From: Prorocentrum cordatum
Taxonomy: Eukaryota; Sar; Dinophyceae; Prorocentrales; Prorocentraceae
NCBI GenBank assembly: GCA_963575745.1
Contig: CAUYUJ010000925.1
Span: forward strand, 404,201-459,200
Length of the DNA: 55,000 nt
Direction: 5' to 3'
Shown here: in pieces, positions 40,432 to 50,372 of the stretch
Position numbering within the stretch: the stretch's first letter is position 1
Layout: each line of letters opens with the position of its first letter
Notes under the pieces: model-generated
What the model saw: only the letters and a program-made list of their open reading frames with translations
Database searches by the model: none
What the model was told of the DNA's origin: nothing
Position numbers and translations under genes: made by a program

Positions 40432-43405
40432 ATGCTAAACGGGGGGTCCTGGCAGGGGGAGGCGAGGAGGAGGTCGAGGAGGAGGAGGGGGAGGAGGACG
40501 AGAAGGAGGACGACGAGGAGGAGGGGGAAGCGGATGGAGGAGGAGGAGGAGGAGGAGGAGGGAAGGGCTCGAGGAGACAAGGGGGATCCAGGATCCAAGA
40601 AGAGGAGGGGGAGGAGGAGGAGGAGGTGGAAGAGGAGGAGGAAGAGGAGGAGGAGGAGAAGGAGGAGGAGGAGGAGCGAGGAGAAGGTGAGAGGTGGGGG
40701 GAGTGGAGATGAGGTTTTTGTAGTCGCAACGGGCACGCCCGTGCAAGGGCAGCCGCCGATGCCGCGCGGGTACATCTCCTCGGCGGAGTGGCGGGCAATG
40801 ACCGAGGAGCAGAAGTGCGCCGCCGATGAGCGCGAGAGGCAGACACAGCTGGAGAGTCAGGACGCAATTGCAGAGGAGCAAGCAAAGCTCGAGGAGGCCA
40901 GGAGGCAGGCGTGGTCTGCACATGAGGTTGGCCCCATCGAAGTCGATGACAGCCAATCCCCCGCTACGCAGGCAAGCCCTCCGCAGGCTATGAGCTTTAA
41001 AGCAGCGCTTGCTGAGGCGAGGATCTACGACGTGGGCGGCTACTCGCAGCTGAACGAGCCAGAGGTCCAGGCGCGGCGTGCAGCGGCAGGCTACCCGCCC
41101 GTTGGCGAGGAGCTGCCTGCAGGATGGGGACCATCGGGCGCTGCAGGTAGCGCCGCAGGTGCGACGGGCGCAGCAGGAGCGACGGGCGCTGCAGGAGAGA
41201 CGGGCGCAGAAGGAGCGACGGGCGCTGCAGGAGAGACGGACGCAGCAGGAGAGACGGGCGCCGAGGCAGATGCGCCGACGGAGGCTCAGAGTGACGCGAC
41301 TGCAGAGGCGACGGGCGAGCCCCCAGCTGAGCAGCCAGAGCCTTCGAGGACAGGGCCAGGCAAGCGCGGCAAGGGCCGCAAGAGCGGCAAGGGCCGCCGC
41401 CGCAGTAGCACGCCAGTGCCGACGTTGCGCAGGCCAGTGGGAGCGCAACCTTGCTCCACTCACCTACCTTCTCCACCTCTTCGCGCCCGTGCCCACCCCT
41501 TGGTACCTCGCGCTCGGGGCGATCGAGGACGGGGAGGCGCGCGCGTGAAGAGGAGGAAGAGGAGGATCTCATAGGTGGAATGAGGTTTCGCCAAGGACGA
41601 CGACCACGCCGCCGAAGACGGCGCGCCACGCTGCTGAGGAGCACCTGAAGAAGCTGATCAAGGATCGCGGCGCAGGGCACAGGAGCCACCCGTGCCACCC
41701 GCCCAAGCAGCAGGGCGGCGAGCCGACCCTTCAGTCGGTCGCAGGCGCGCGCGGCACCAGGGGCGAGATCGAGTCGATCCGAGCGGTGGAGCAGAACAAC
41801 TGCAAGTTCAACAAGGGGTCGGCGCTCGGGCTGCGATGGGATAGGCGAATGAAAGATCAAAAGTTCGCGGCGGACTACCGCGCCGCCCCCGACCAGGAGA
41901 AGTTCAAGGCCGACTGGGTGAAGGACATCTACGCTGGGGCCGTGAAGAAGCACAGGGTGCACGTCCAGGAGGCCTCGGAGGAGTGGATCAAAGAGGGCCG
42001 AATGCTGAGCTTCCTCAAAATGTGCGAGGTAGAAGGCGGGCCCACTGGGCACAAAGACCGCGCCACGGTGAAGGCGATGCTGACGGTCTGCAGCAAGTGC
42101 GTGGACCTCGGCTGGCCCTTCTGCCAGGTCGACCCGTGGTCAGGGGCCCAGAAGTACATGTACTTCGAGCTGGTCTACAGAGAGTCGTTCTTGCAGAAAT
42201 GGAGCGAGGTCACCACGCAGACCGAGAAGGAGGAGACGCCAGCTGCAGCTGCTGTCGTGGCCAGGCCCAAGGCTATGAAGTCAACGCAGACCGACCCGAG
42301 CGTGAAGGCCATGAGGGACGCCAAGCAGTTCATCGCCAAGGCGCAGGGGGCGTTGTCGGCTGCGCGCTCCCTGAAGCACACCATCAACGATGGCGACGCG
42401 TCTTGGAACTGGGCCAAGCCAGACCAGGTGAACGCGCTGAAGACGATTACCATCAAGCTCAATAGGGACATCAAAGCCGTGGAGCTCGGCTCGATGCTGA
42501 TGAGCGGCCTCGACGCGCTCAAGGTGATTCTACTCTTCCAATCCTCGTCATCCCTTTACCTCCGACCACCTTCCTAAAGTTTGATTTGCTCGATCTCCTC
42601 CCCCTTCACCTCTTCAGACTCCTGCCCGTCCTCTCCCTGCTGCTGCGGCGCCCGCCCTGCGCTCCCAGGTGAAGACGAAGTTGGACTCGAAGGCGATCCA
42701 GGAGCAGGGCCAGCAGCTCAAGGCCCTCGAGGACACGCCGCGCGGGAGGGTTCGAGGAGGGATCAGGAGGAGGAGAGGAGGAGGAGGAGGAGGAGAAGGA
42801 GGAGGAGGAGGCGAGGAGGAGGAGGAAGGGATCAAAGGAGGAGGCTGAGGGGGAGGAGAAGGAGAAGGAGGAGGAGGAGGAGGAGGAGGAGGAGGAGGAG
42901 CGGAACAAATTTCAGCATGTCTGTCGAAATCCGTTGCAATCAAGATAGGCCCAAGATGACCCCAAGCCGAAGGGTGAACCTCGAGGAGGAGGAGGAGGAG
43001 GAGGAGGAGAAGAGGAGGAGACGGACGGGAGGAGGAGGAGGAGGAGGAGGAGTGAAGAGGACGAGGATGAGGGGCGGACGGAAAGTGGCGGTGACAACCT
43101 TAATTCTCTTCCTCCTCCTCCTCTTCCTCCTGCTCCTCCTGAGCTCCTCCCTCCTCCTCCTCCTCCTCCTCCTCCTCCTCCCTCCCTCCCTCCTCCCTCC
43201 CTCCTCCTCCCTATCTCTCGATCCTTGCTGCTGCGATCCTTCGTGGTCCCTCGGGGCCCAGGAGCATGCGACTGGCCTGAACTCCAAGTGCCAGTCCTTG
43301 CTGAACGCCCACGACGAGATCAACGATCTCAAGAAGGGGAAGGCGTCCAAGCGCAAGGCTTCCGCTGCTTCGGAGGCCGAGAGCCGCCCGAGGAAGCGCA
43401 GGTGA
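40432..43405 (+). CDS. Multi-exon coiled-coil protein of the cluster (unknown function)
   Basis: Exon pieces by coding character: possible start 40,432 (MLNGGSWQ); 40,723-about 41,440 after an acceptor TTTTTGTAG (PRGYISSAEWRAMTEEQKCA, a Glu-rich helix, then GATGAAGETGAEG repeats and a basic KRGKGRKSGKGRRR box); 41,575-42,523; 42,669-about 42,749; 43,262-43,405, ending in KRKASAASEAESRPRKRR, a nuclear-localisation-like tail. The 41,575 exon holds a compact domain: HLKKLIKDRGAGHRSHPCHP, CKFNKGSALGLRWDRRMKDQ, SFLKMCEVEGGPTGHKDRAT, CSKCVDLGWPFCQVDPWSGA and YMYFELVYRESFLQKWSEVT. I know of no named domain matching this; I recall similar text in many dinoflagellate proteins. Intron 42,524-42,668 is canonical GT-AG and phase 0. 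Other junctions are uncertain. Confidence 0.65.
40450..40722 (+). other. Likely intron with (GGA)n
   Basis: Almost pure GGA/GAA repeats, then GTGAGAGGTGGGG and an acceptor GATGAGGTTTTTGTAG. Donor not determined. Confidence 0.45.
41160..41265. repeat. In-frame Gly/Ala/Thr/Glu repeat
   Basis: GACGGGCGCAGCAGGAG-type units of 15 bases, giving GATGAAGETGAEG repeats within the coiled-coil protein; collagen-like only superficially. Confidence 0.75.
41440..41574 (+). other. Likely intron in the coiled-coil gene (boundaries approximate)
   Basis: Composition switches from coding to pyrimidine-rich (CTCCACTCACCTACCTTCTCC) and back after GGATCTCATAG. GTGG occurs at both edges. A GC donor at GCAACC would preserve the frame; a GT donor at 41,437 would not. 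Confidence 0.5.
42524..42668 (+). other. GT-AG intron flanked by AGGTGA direct repeats
   Basis: Donor AAG|GTGATT, acceptor CGCTCCCAG|GTGAAG, phase 0. AGGTGA stands at both ends. Confidence 0.7.
42750..43261 (+). other. Large intron with GGA and CTC tracts
   Basis: Contains (GGA)n at 42,760-42,900 and 42,985-43,060 and (CTC)n at 43,110-43,215, so the RNA could fold into a long purine/pyrimidine hairpin. Acceptor GGGGCCCAG|GAG. Donor GTTCGA at 42,750 is phase-compatible but weak. Confidence 0.55.
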
Positions 43406-44040
43406 GATCGGTCGATCTCGAGGTATGTCGGGGGGTGAGCTGCAGCGCTCTAATACACATTACGCTGTGGGGCAGCGTGTATCGGCAGAGCAGCGCAGCA
43501 GCATTCTAATTTCAGGAACCTTCGATGAAACTTCGATGGTTCGGCCGTGCCCTGTGAGCACTCGACGTCTCGATCGACGATTTCCTGAGTTTTTTTTTTG
43601 TTTTTTGAAAATCCCCGGCGGTTTCGATCGATGAGTTTTCGATGATCCATCGATGAGCCCCCCCCCCCTCAAACCTGTAAAAAAAACCGGGTCCGGCGAT
43701 GATCGATCGATGAGCCCATCGATGAGCATCGATGAGCTCTGATTTGGAAGCCGATTCGAGACGTCTTGTGCGTATTGTATTCTGCAGAAATGTAGAGCAG
43801 CTCTCCCTTTACCCCTTCATTCTTCTTCTCCCCCTCGCCGCGGGGCCTCCGAGTGGCCGACAGCGGCCACGTTCAACTTCAGCTGCTCGAGCTCGACCTG
43901 CGGATGCGCATGCGAACAGTCGGAAATGTAGCATTCAGACAGCACGAGGGGTCTTCGGTCGAATAGTTGCAGCCCCCACCTTCCTCGAGGTCTCGGCTCG
44001 AGGGTTCCAATTGAGATTCCCAAGAGTTCCATGCATACAT

Positions 44041-44273
44041 ATGGCGTCATTCGATTACTATCAGCGGCGCTGGCTTGAAAAGTCCGAGAAGGGCTTCGTT
44101 CCCTCATGGGTAAACCCTCGGTTTCGACCCCCTTCACCCTCTGATGTGCCCAGCGGCTCGCTCAGCCAGCCTTCGACGTTCACCCCCCCCAGCGGTTCGC
44201 ACTTCGAGGACTCTGGGGAGGAGGCTGCAGCTGCCGACGTCGAGGCCACCCCGGGGTCAGAGGGGGGGCCCCT
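44041..44273 (+). CDS. Short exon, Ser/Pro-rich N-terminus (MASFDYYQRRW...)
   Basis: The frame beginning ATG 44,041 reads MASFDYYQRRWLEKSEKGFV, PSWVNPRFRPPSPSDVPSGS and an acidic end SHFEDSGEEAAAADVEATPG. It then meets GTGAAGGAAGAGG and a GGA tract, ending at CTTGTTTGCAG (44,528), a probable intron. The frame is also open upstream to 43,732. The next ATG (44,576) opens the transposase-like gene, but its frame has a TAG just before, so how this exon joins is unclear. It may be the first exon of that gene with another acceptor, or a separate small gene. No domain recognised. Confidence 0.4.
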
Positions 44274-44527
44274 GTGAAGGAAGAGGAGGAGAAAGAGGAA
44301 GGAGGAAGAGGAATCAAGAAGAGGAGAGGAGGAGGAGGAGGAGGAGGAGGAGGAGGAGGAGGAGGAGGAGGAGGAGGAGGAAGGGGGAGGAGGGGGAGGA
44401 GGAGGGAGGAAGGGGAGCAGGAGGAGGAGGATCGAGAAGGAGAAGGAACTATAATGCACACAGCGCACGCGTATACATGAATGTGCCAATGACATGCATG
44501 ATAATGTGTGCGTGCCGCTTGTTTGCA
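44274..44527 (+). other. Likely intron with (GGA)n
   Basis: Donor CCT|GTGAAGG, GGA core 44,281-44,440, acceptor GCGTGCCGCTTGTTTGCAG. Confidence 0.5.
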
Positions 44528-44575
44528 GCTGTTGGATCGAGGGCTCACCATGCAGCAATGGCCACTCCCCGATAG

Positions 44576-47459
44576 ATGACCTCTAAAAGAAGGCGCGTCT
44601 ATGAGTTTCCTGAGGCCAATGATGTTTCCCGCGAATCCCAGAGAACTGCTGGGAAGCTTTTGCATGACGAGCTTCTTGGTTTGTATGCGTTTGGTAAGCT
44701 CCCAGCATCTAAACTTTGCACTATCGCTTACAATGCGGTCCAGGCTGGCGCAATCTCGCCTATATCATCATTCGCCCTTGCCCCTGGCCAATCTTCGGGT
44801 AACTACCAGAAGCGGGTTGACAAGGCGGTTGCAGATATGAACAACAAAGAAATAGAACCTATGGTATTATCAGTTCCTGGGCAGAGCACATGGCGAAAAA
44901 TGCGTTTCGATATTGAGCTCCAGTTCAGGCCCTTCTATGACTTACTAGAACGTGAACTGACGCGCACGCCGCAGACTAGGCGTGATATGGAAGCCCAGCT
45001 CCAAGCGCACGCGTGGCCCCCGTCGTATACCACGCACAAGATCAAACTCGATGCGGACCCTCAGGAGTTTGTGATCCCCGTGGGGCTCTTCATAGATGCT
45101 GCCCGCTACGGCGGGCAGTCGTCGGCTGGCAGACAGCGGGCGATTCTCGTAGTTTCAATGGCGAATCTGATCAGCGGGCGGCGTCATCCTGGGATTATTC
45201 TGAGGAAGCAGCAACAGTGCAAGTGCGGGTGCCGTGGCTACTGCACGTGGCAACGGATATTTGAGTGCGTGCGGTATTCGTTAGAAGCCTTGGCGGCGGG
45301 CAAGTACCCAGAGCTCGCGATGGACGACCGCCCCTTCGCCAGCATCACCCGACGGGGGCTCGCTGGCCAACCATTGGGCTTCCGAGCAGCAGTCACTCAG
45401 ATCATGACGGACTGGGAAGCTGTCGCCCAGTACCTGCACGTGCCCAACTGGCGCCACAATCGGAACCCCTGCCCGCTGTGCAATGCAACGCAATTGTCCA
45501 TGCACGATTACAGGAGAGCGCTTTTGGCTTTCTTGGGCTATATGTGTGTGTGCCGTTACGCATGCGTGCATACAGTGTCTCTCTTATTCACACACACGTG
45601 CGCGCAAGCACATGCATTCACGCATACATTGGCACATGGAGAGAAGACGCCGTGTGACCCTTCCTTGCTCGTCCCCGTGCTCCTCCCACCGAGCCTCCTT
45701 CACTCGCTCATCAAATCCCATTCTGCTCGCTTCTCCAGTTCTCTTTTCGCGCCCTCCACCCCTCCACATACAACAACAATTCTAAGCCGCCTGTCTGCCT
45801 TGGAGAAGCCTTGGACTGACCACGCTTCCGATGGCCACGAGCTCGCGTGCCAGGCGTGCGAGCACACCGTCACATTACGACGTCGGGGGGATGTTCAGCG
45901 ACTGATTTCGGCGGGGGGGTTCGAATGGGACACGAGAAAGAAAAATGGGAGAGGCCTCAAGGTTTCCAAGGACGTCCCAGCTCTGAACAGCGACAGTGCC
46001 GCTTTGAAGGCGGGCGACCTTCTCCCCCCGCAGCGCGGCCTCCAGGACAACGCAGCGTTCGCCCAGGTTAAATGCCCTTACAGACTTACGTTTTGGAGGC
46101 CCACGTCCCAAACTCTGACGAACAACAGAAACGCCATGCTGAGTGAATCGCTGGGAATCTCTATACCGGATACATACGCCGTCGACTACATGCATACAGT
46201 AGCCCTGGGCGTGATGTCTTTTGTCGTCGTCACTGTTATATGGAAGCTGCATGGGTCAGAAGCGTACTCTGGCAAATTTGGTGAGCAGGGGCAGCGAGAT
46301 GCAGCTGCGGCAGATCGCATTAGAGATGACCTCGCACAATGGTATTCGTCTCAAAGGGCCCTGGGGAATCCGCAGGATGAGGTCGACGCTTTTACTATGA
46401 ATTTGTTTGGGTCCCAACAAACACCAGCCCTGAAGACCCGAGCAGGTGAGGCCAAGTCTCTGTTCCGTTGGTGCGTATCTTACGCACTCCCCACATACCG
46501 CGACATTATCGAGGGAGGTGGTGCGCTTCTGGCGTGCGCAGAAGCGTTGGCATCATGGGACAGCGATCTTCATGAGATCGTCGAGGACCCGTCACCCGAC
46601 GAGATCGACGGACTAAGAATTCTGGCTGCTCGTCATTTGAACCTTCTAGACCAGGCTGGGATCGAATACAAGCCGAAACACCACCTCTTTTGGCACATGA
46701 CGTGCAGGACTGCGGAGCTCAGAAACCCGTCTCCACCCCACGCCCCCCCCCTCCCTCGGGGGTCAAGTTTTCACGAAGACACTTGATGAAGGGGGTTGCC
46801 GTGGGGGCCGAACTTTCCGTGGTTCGAGATCCTTGGTCTTGCGCCAGGGTCAGAAAAATCAAGCGTCCCAGGGTTTCTTTCTTCGGCCCGAATGCTAAAT
46901 TTCATGAGTGTTGCGCGGGGGTGCACCTACTCAGGCGGGCCGATCTGGATTCGGGGTTCAAGGTTCTAAGGAACCCATTCTTAAACCTGCCACCGCCGCC
47001 CCCTCCTTCGATTTCGCCACCCCCCCCTGTTCTTCCGCGGGGGTCTCCTCTTTCCCATGGCCACCCTCGCACGCCGCCCCCCCCCCCCCCCCCCCCCCCC
47101 CAAAGCGAGCCGCGGCGGCCTGAGGGTAGCCGTCGAAACACCTGCGCCGAGGAAACGAGAGGATTAGGTCGGAGGGGGCAGGGGAGAACGGGAAAGGTTG
47201 GAGGGAGAATGGGAAGGGTAAAGAACAGGAAGGGTAAGGTTGGCGGGCGCAACGCATGAAACAAATCTCGAGGATGGAGCGTTTCGGTCACCCTCGGAGA
47301 TACGCCACATGGCGTGATGAGTCAATCAACGCAGTATTATCATCCATTGCGCAGGCATCTTTCTCAAGGCAAGGCTGCTGGGAAAAAGGCAATTGGATTA
47401 GACTCGATTTGCAGCGCTACCTGGAACTCGGGACTGGCCAGGAGTTTCGCAATGATTAA
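44576..47459 (+). CDS. Transposase-like protein of a family that seems expanded in dinoflagellates, three exons
   Basis: Exon 1 (44,576-45,513): MTSKRRRVYEFPEANDVSRE, a helical region, then EFVIPVGLFIDAARYGG, SMANLISGRRHPGIILRKQQ, the Cys cluster CKCGCRGYC (about residue 215) and PNWRHNRNPCPLCNA. Exon 2 (about 45,787-46,705): LSALEKPWTDHASDGHELAC, QACEHTV, PDTYAVDYMHTVALGVMSF and YKPKHHLFWHMTC. Exon 3 (about 47,265-47,459): FGHPRRYATWRDESINAVLS...EFRND, stop TAA. I recall many Symbiodinium proteins with the SGKRH..LLRK..LCRCGCRGWC pattern. The Cys cluster, the Asp after PVGLF and the D(Y)MHT box resemble the layout of CACTA/Plavaka-type transposases, but this is analogy only. In-frame introns keep the ORF open as far as 46,786. 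The stop overlaps the ATG of the next gene. Confidence 0.65.
45514..45786 (+). other. In-frame intron in the transposase-like gene, GA..AG
   Basis: 273 bases (91 codons, no stop) of T/C- and TG/CA-rich text (TGTGTGTGCC, CACACACGTGCGCGC) between MHDY and LSALEKPW. To keep frame it begins GAGAGC and ends ATTCTAAG. Confidence 0.45.
46706..47265 (+). other. Second intron of the transposase-like gene, with a C25 run
   Basis: Between HLFWHMTC and FGHPRRYATW. It contains 25 consecutive C (47,077-47,101) and a GGAAAGGTTGG/GGGAAGGGTAA purine-rich end. Exact sites unknown; the open frame that continues to 46,786 is intron read-through. Confidence 0.5.
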
Positions 47460-48571
47460 ACTTCTTACCCTATTTGTGATGCTGCAGTGCGCTGTGGCAG
47501 CAGTGCCAGACTGGGTCAACCACTGGGCGGTAAAGTGCACTGCGCGTGACCACTGGGGACAGATGGAATTTGCAATCGACGCAGTGCACGAGATAGCTGG
47601 GTCTGGTGATCGAAGGGGACATCAATTCAGCATCGATCCTAGCTCGAGAGATGGGGCGTCTGAGGGGGAGGTCGAGAGGAGAGGGGGCTATGGGGAGAAA
47701 CATTGCTATGGAGAGGCGGGCCGTTCCCCAGGTGATTTCCGCAGGGACCTCAACTTCGCGCACGTCTTCTCAGGCGACGACAGCCCAGGCAAGGCGGCCC
47801 GATCTCGAGGCATCCCAACATTGAGTTTCGACATTCGGCAGGACCCATCGGAAGACATCTCAACCGTGGCAGGGATGATACACTGCGCTGTGTTGCTGTT
47901 TCGAATTCGTCCTGGAGGATTCTGTCACTTTGGCCCCTGCTGCGCCTCATTTTCTTGGATGTCCACAGGCGTCTCCAAGAGACACATCGATATAAAACTG
48001 GGCTTCGCTCCGAACCCCGACCTGGTGGGAGGAGGATCGAGGAGCGAAGCGGGGAGGATCGGAGCATACTCGAATATCACGCCGCCATGCTCCCAATGTT
48101 TTTTTTTGGGGGCGGATCGTTGGCGACACGACGCAATCATTTGTCTCGCTCGGCAATTTAATGGTACTGTGCATCTGTTGGATCGCGCCAGCCTTGTTGG
48201 CCAGGAGAGTTTTCTGGAGCCTGGAACAGCCGATCCAATCCAGCATGAGGCGGTATCCCGCCTTTGAAACACTGCTCAGCCTTTGCCGTCCTTGCATGTT
48301 TTGCACGTGGATGGGGTCTTTTTCAGGTGGCGGTGAAGACCTCATGAAGTGCTGCCATATTTTCACCACAGCGCCTTTGAACGTTGCCATCCGTTTCCTG
48401 AAGAGGGGGAAGCCTAAGCGCAAGCCCAACCCGAAGAAACGCATCTGGTCGCAACCCACGGTTTGGGTAAACGGCATCCATGCGAAACTTCGCTCTTCTG
48501 GATCTTACCCGAGGGAATTCGGGGAGCGCATGGTGGGCCTCGCGTGTGAGCTGCTCGACACTTGCCGCTAG
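47452..48571 (+). CDS. Methyltransferase-like protein with signal-like N-terminus
   Basis: ATG at 47,452 overlaps the preceding stop in ATGATTAA. Residues 1-18 are hydrophobic (MIKLLTLFVMLQCAVAA). Intron 47,606-47,731 (GT-AG, 126 bases, in frame). Then RRDLNFAHVFSGDDSPGKAA and RGIPTLSFDI: strand, Gly/Ser loop, helix, strand ending in Asp, like SAM-binding motif I and II. RPGGFCHFGPCCASFSWMS follows in the place of a PC-type catalytic loop, with Cys-Cys present. The rest, RVFWSLEQPIQSSMRRYP, then MGSFSGGGEDLMKC and PTVWVNGIHAKLRSSGSYPR, lies one frame over (from about 48,113 to 48,571). An intron or a slip at the T9 run (48,100-48,108) joins them. I recall a large dinoflagellate family with LFCG...FWSVEQP. 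Target (DNA, RNA or none) unknown. Confidence 0.6.
47606..47731 (+). other. GT-AG intron flanked by GGTGAT direct repeats
   Basis: Donor CTG|GTGATC, acceptor TTCCCCAG|GTGATT; 126 bases, 42 codons without stop, purine-rich (GGGGGAGGTCGAGAGG). Confidence 0.6.
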
Positions 48572-48621
48572 GATCGGTCTAGAGAATGAGGGATGAGACA
48601 GTAACGGGGCACGCCTCGAGA

Positions 48622-48838
<217 letters not shown>

Positions 48839-48984
48839 AGAGAGACAGACAGAGATAACGAGAGAGACGCGCACGCGGATAGACGGATCGCTGGCGGCGG
48901 CAGCACCTCGAGGGCCGTGTGCACGGCGGCGGTCGACCTGCCCCGCTGCGCCGCATATAGAATTTAAGGGAGTTGGGCGGAGGG

Positions 48985-49425
48985 TCATGAGGAGGAGGAG
49001 GAGCAGCAGGAGGATGATACGAGGAGGGGGAGTCGAGGAGGAGGAGGAGGAGCACGAGGAGGAGGAGGAGGAGTAGACGATATGGAAATAGTGGTGCGTG
49101 CGAGGGGTGCGGAGGATAGGGTGAGGAGGTGGAGGAGGAGGAGGAGGAGGAGGAGGAGGAGGAGGAGGGCCAGGAGAAACGAACAGGAGGAGGAGCGAAG
49201 GATATTTTGGGGAGGGAGAGGACGCCTCGATCGAGGAAGAAGTGAAGGAGGAGGATGATCAAGAGGAGGAGGAGGGAGGAAAAGGAGGATAAGGATGAAG
49301 CTGACCGTGTGGAGGAGTACCAGGGATGGCGCAAAATCTTTGAAGGGGCGCATGAGGACGGGTCCAAATCGGACGGGAGAGGAGGAGCAGGAGGAGCAGA
49401 AGGAGGAGGGAGGAGATGGAAGACG
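48985..49425. repeat. (GGA)n-rich tract
   Basis: Runs of GGAGGAGGAGG separated by mixed words. Minus-strand Ser/Leu/Pro frames are artefacts. Probably intron or intergenic. Confidence 0.85.
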
Positions 49426-49539
49426 TGAGACCTAGAGCTCGAGGATCCCGCGGGCAAGCCGCAGGAACACTGCTCGACCCTGCATGCATGGCAAAAGTGA
49501 GTGGAAATGCGTTGCTTCCTCCATCGCATCCTCCTCCTC

Positions 49540-49645
49540 CTGTTCCTCCTCCTCCTCCTCTTCCTCCTCCTCCTCCTCCTCCTCCTCCTCCTCATCCCCC
49601 TCCTCCTCCTCCTCCTCCTCCTCTTCTTCCTCCTCCTTCTCGGAT
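49540..49645. repeat. (CTC)n tract
   Basis: CTCCTCCTCCTCC run of about 100 bases. Confidence 0.9.
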
Positions 49646-49654
49646 CCTCCTCTC

Positions 49655-49758
49655 TCGACCGCCGCCGTCGCTGCATGCGACCCCCCCGTCGGGACCTTCT
49701 CCGCGAAGTTGTTGATGCTCACGCCGTCGATGTCCAGGACGACCGTGCAAGCAGCAAC
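49655..49758 (-). CDS. Possible short minus-strand exon
   Basis: The frame reads ACTVVLDIDGVSINNFAEKV then PTGGSHAATAAVERGGS before entering the GAG tract. Composition is protein-like between two biased tracts. No domain recognised and it is the only minus-strand candidate in the cluster, so chance is quite possible. Confidence 0.2.
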
Positions 49759-50190
49759 GAAACGACCAGACAGCCAACAGAGCAGCGATAGCCAACAACA
49801 GACAGCCAACCGAGCCAGAACAACCAGGTCGAGAGACCATCCATCAAGCGAGAAACCAACAACACGTGAACATACAATTCAACCAATCGGATCAACAGGC
49901 GAAGGCAACTACAATCAACCAACCACCACAGCCAACAAGGCAATCAACGAAGCGAACCGACCATCAACGACCCATCAACGACCCGAACGAACAAGGCCAA
50001 ACCACCCTGCAACGCAACTTTACAAACCAACCGCCAACGACAATACAGTTTCAACCCAACAACAAAAAACTCCCCAACAACAATGCAATGATCGATGCCC
50101 CAATCGCAGTCAACGGTCAGCTTGCAAAGAAAATCAACGAGCAAAGCAATTTAGAACGGACACGCCACCAACGATTCACGCATCAACGGG
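49740..50190. other. A/C-rich, T-poor segment
   Basis: CCAACCAACC, CAACGACC, ACGAACG and CAACAAC words dominate the plus strand; T and G are scarce. The long Thr/Asn/Gln/Pro-rich plus frame (to 50,227) is a by-product. It lies between the cluster and its right boundary. Confidence 0.6.
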
Positions 50191-50294
50191 AATTCGTGCA
50201 TTACACCATGGTGTTGGCAGCATTTAACCTTAAGAAGTGTTGAGATTACCTGATGTTGTTAAATCCTGTTAAATCAACATGTGCTGCCGCTTTG

Positions 50295-50370
50295 GCCACC
50301 GCTTACCTAAGCGGTCACTGCTTATATGCTAGACCGGAGGATCCTACCGCCTAACCTAGCCGGTCTCAAC
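50295..50370. other. Hairpin-rich right boundary of the cluster, with right copy of the flanking repeat
   Basis: CCGCTTA-CC-TAAGCGG (50,299-50,314) is a perfect hairpin. GACCGG (50,332) pairs with CCGGTC (50,360). The segment 50,301-50,336 resembles 37,075-37,117 in direct orientation. 50,215-50,280 is AT-richer (GATGTTGTTAAATCCTGTTA). Confidence 0.5.
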
Positions 50371-50372
50371 CC

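Noticed and set aside
49484-50227. 247-codon Thr/Asn/Gln-rich ORF
   Set aside because: Begins in the CTC tract and runs through the A/C-rich segment; composition explains it.
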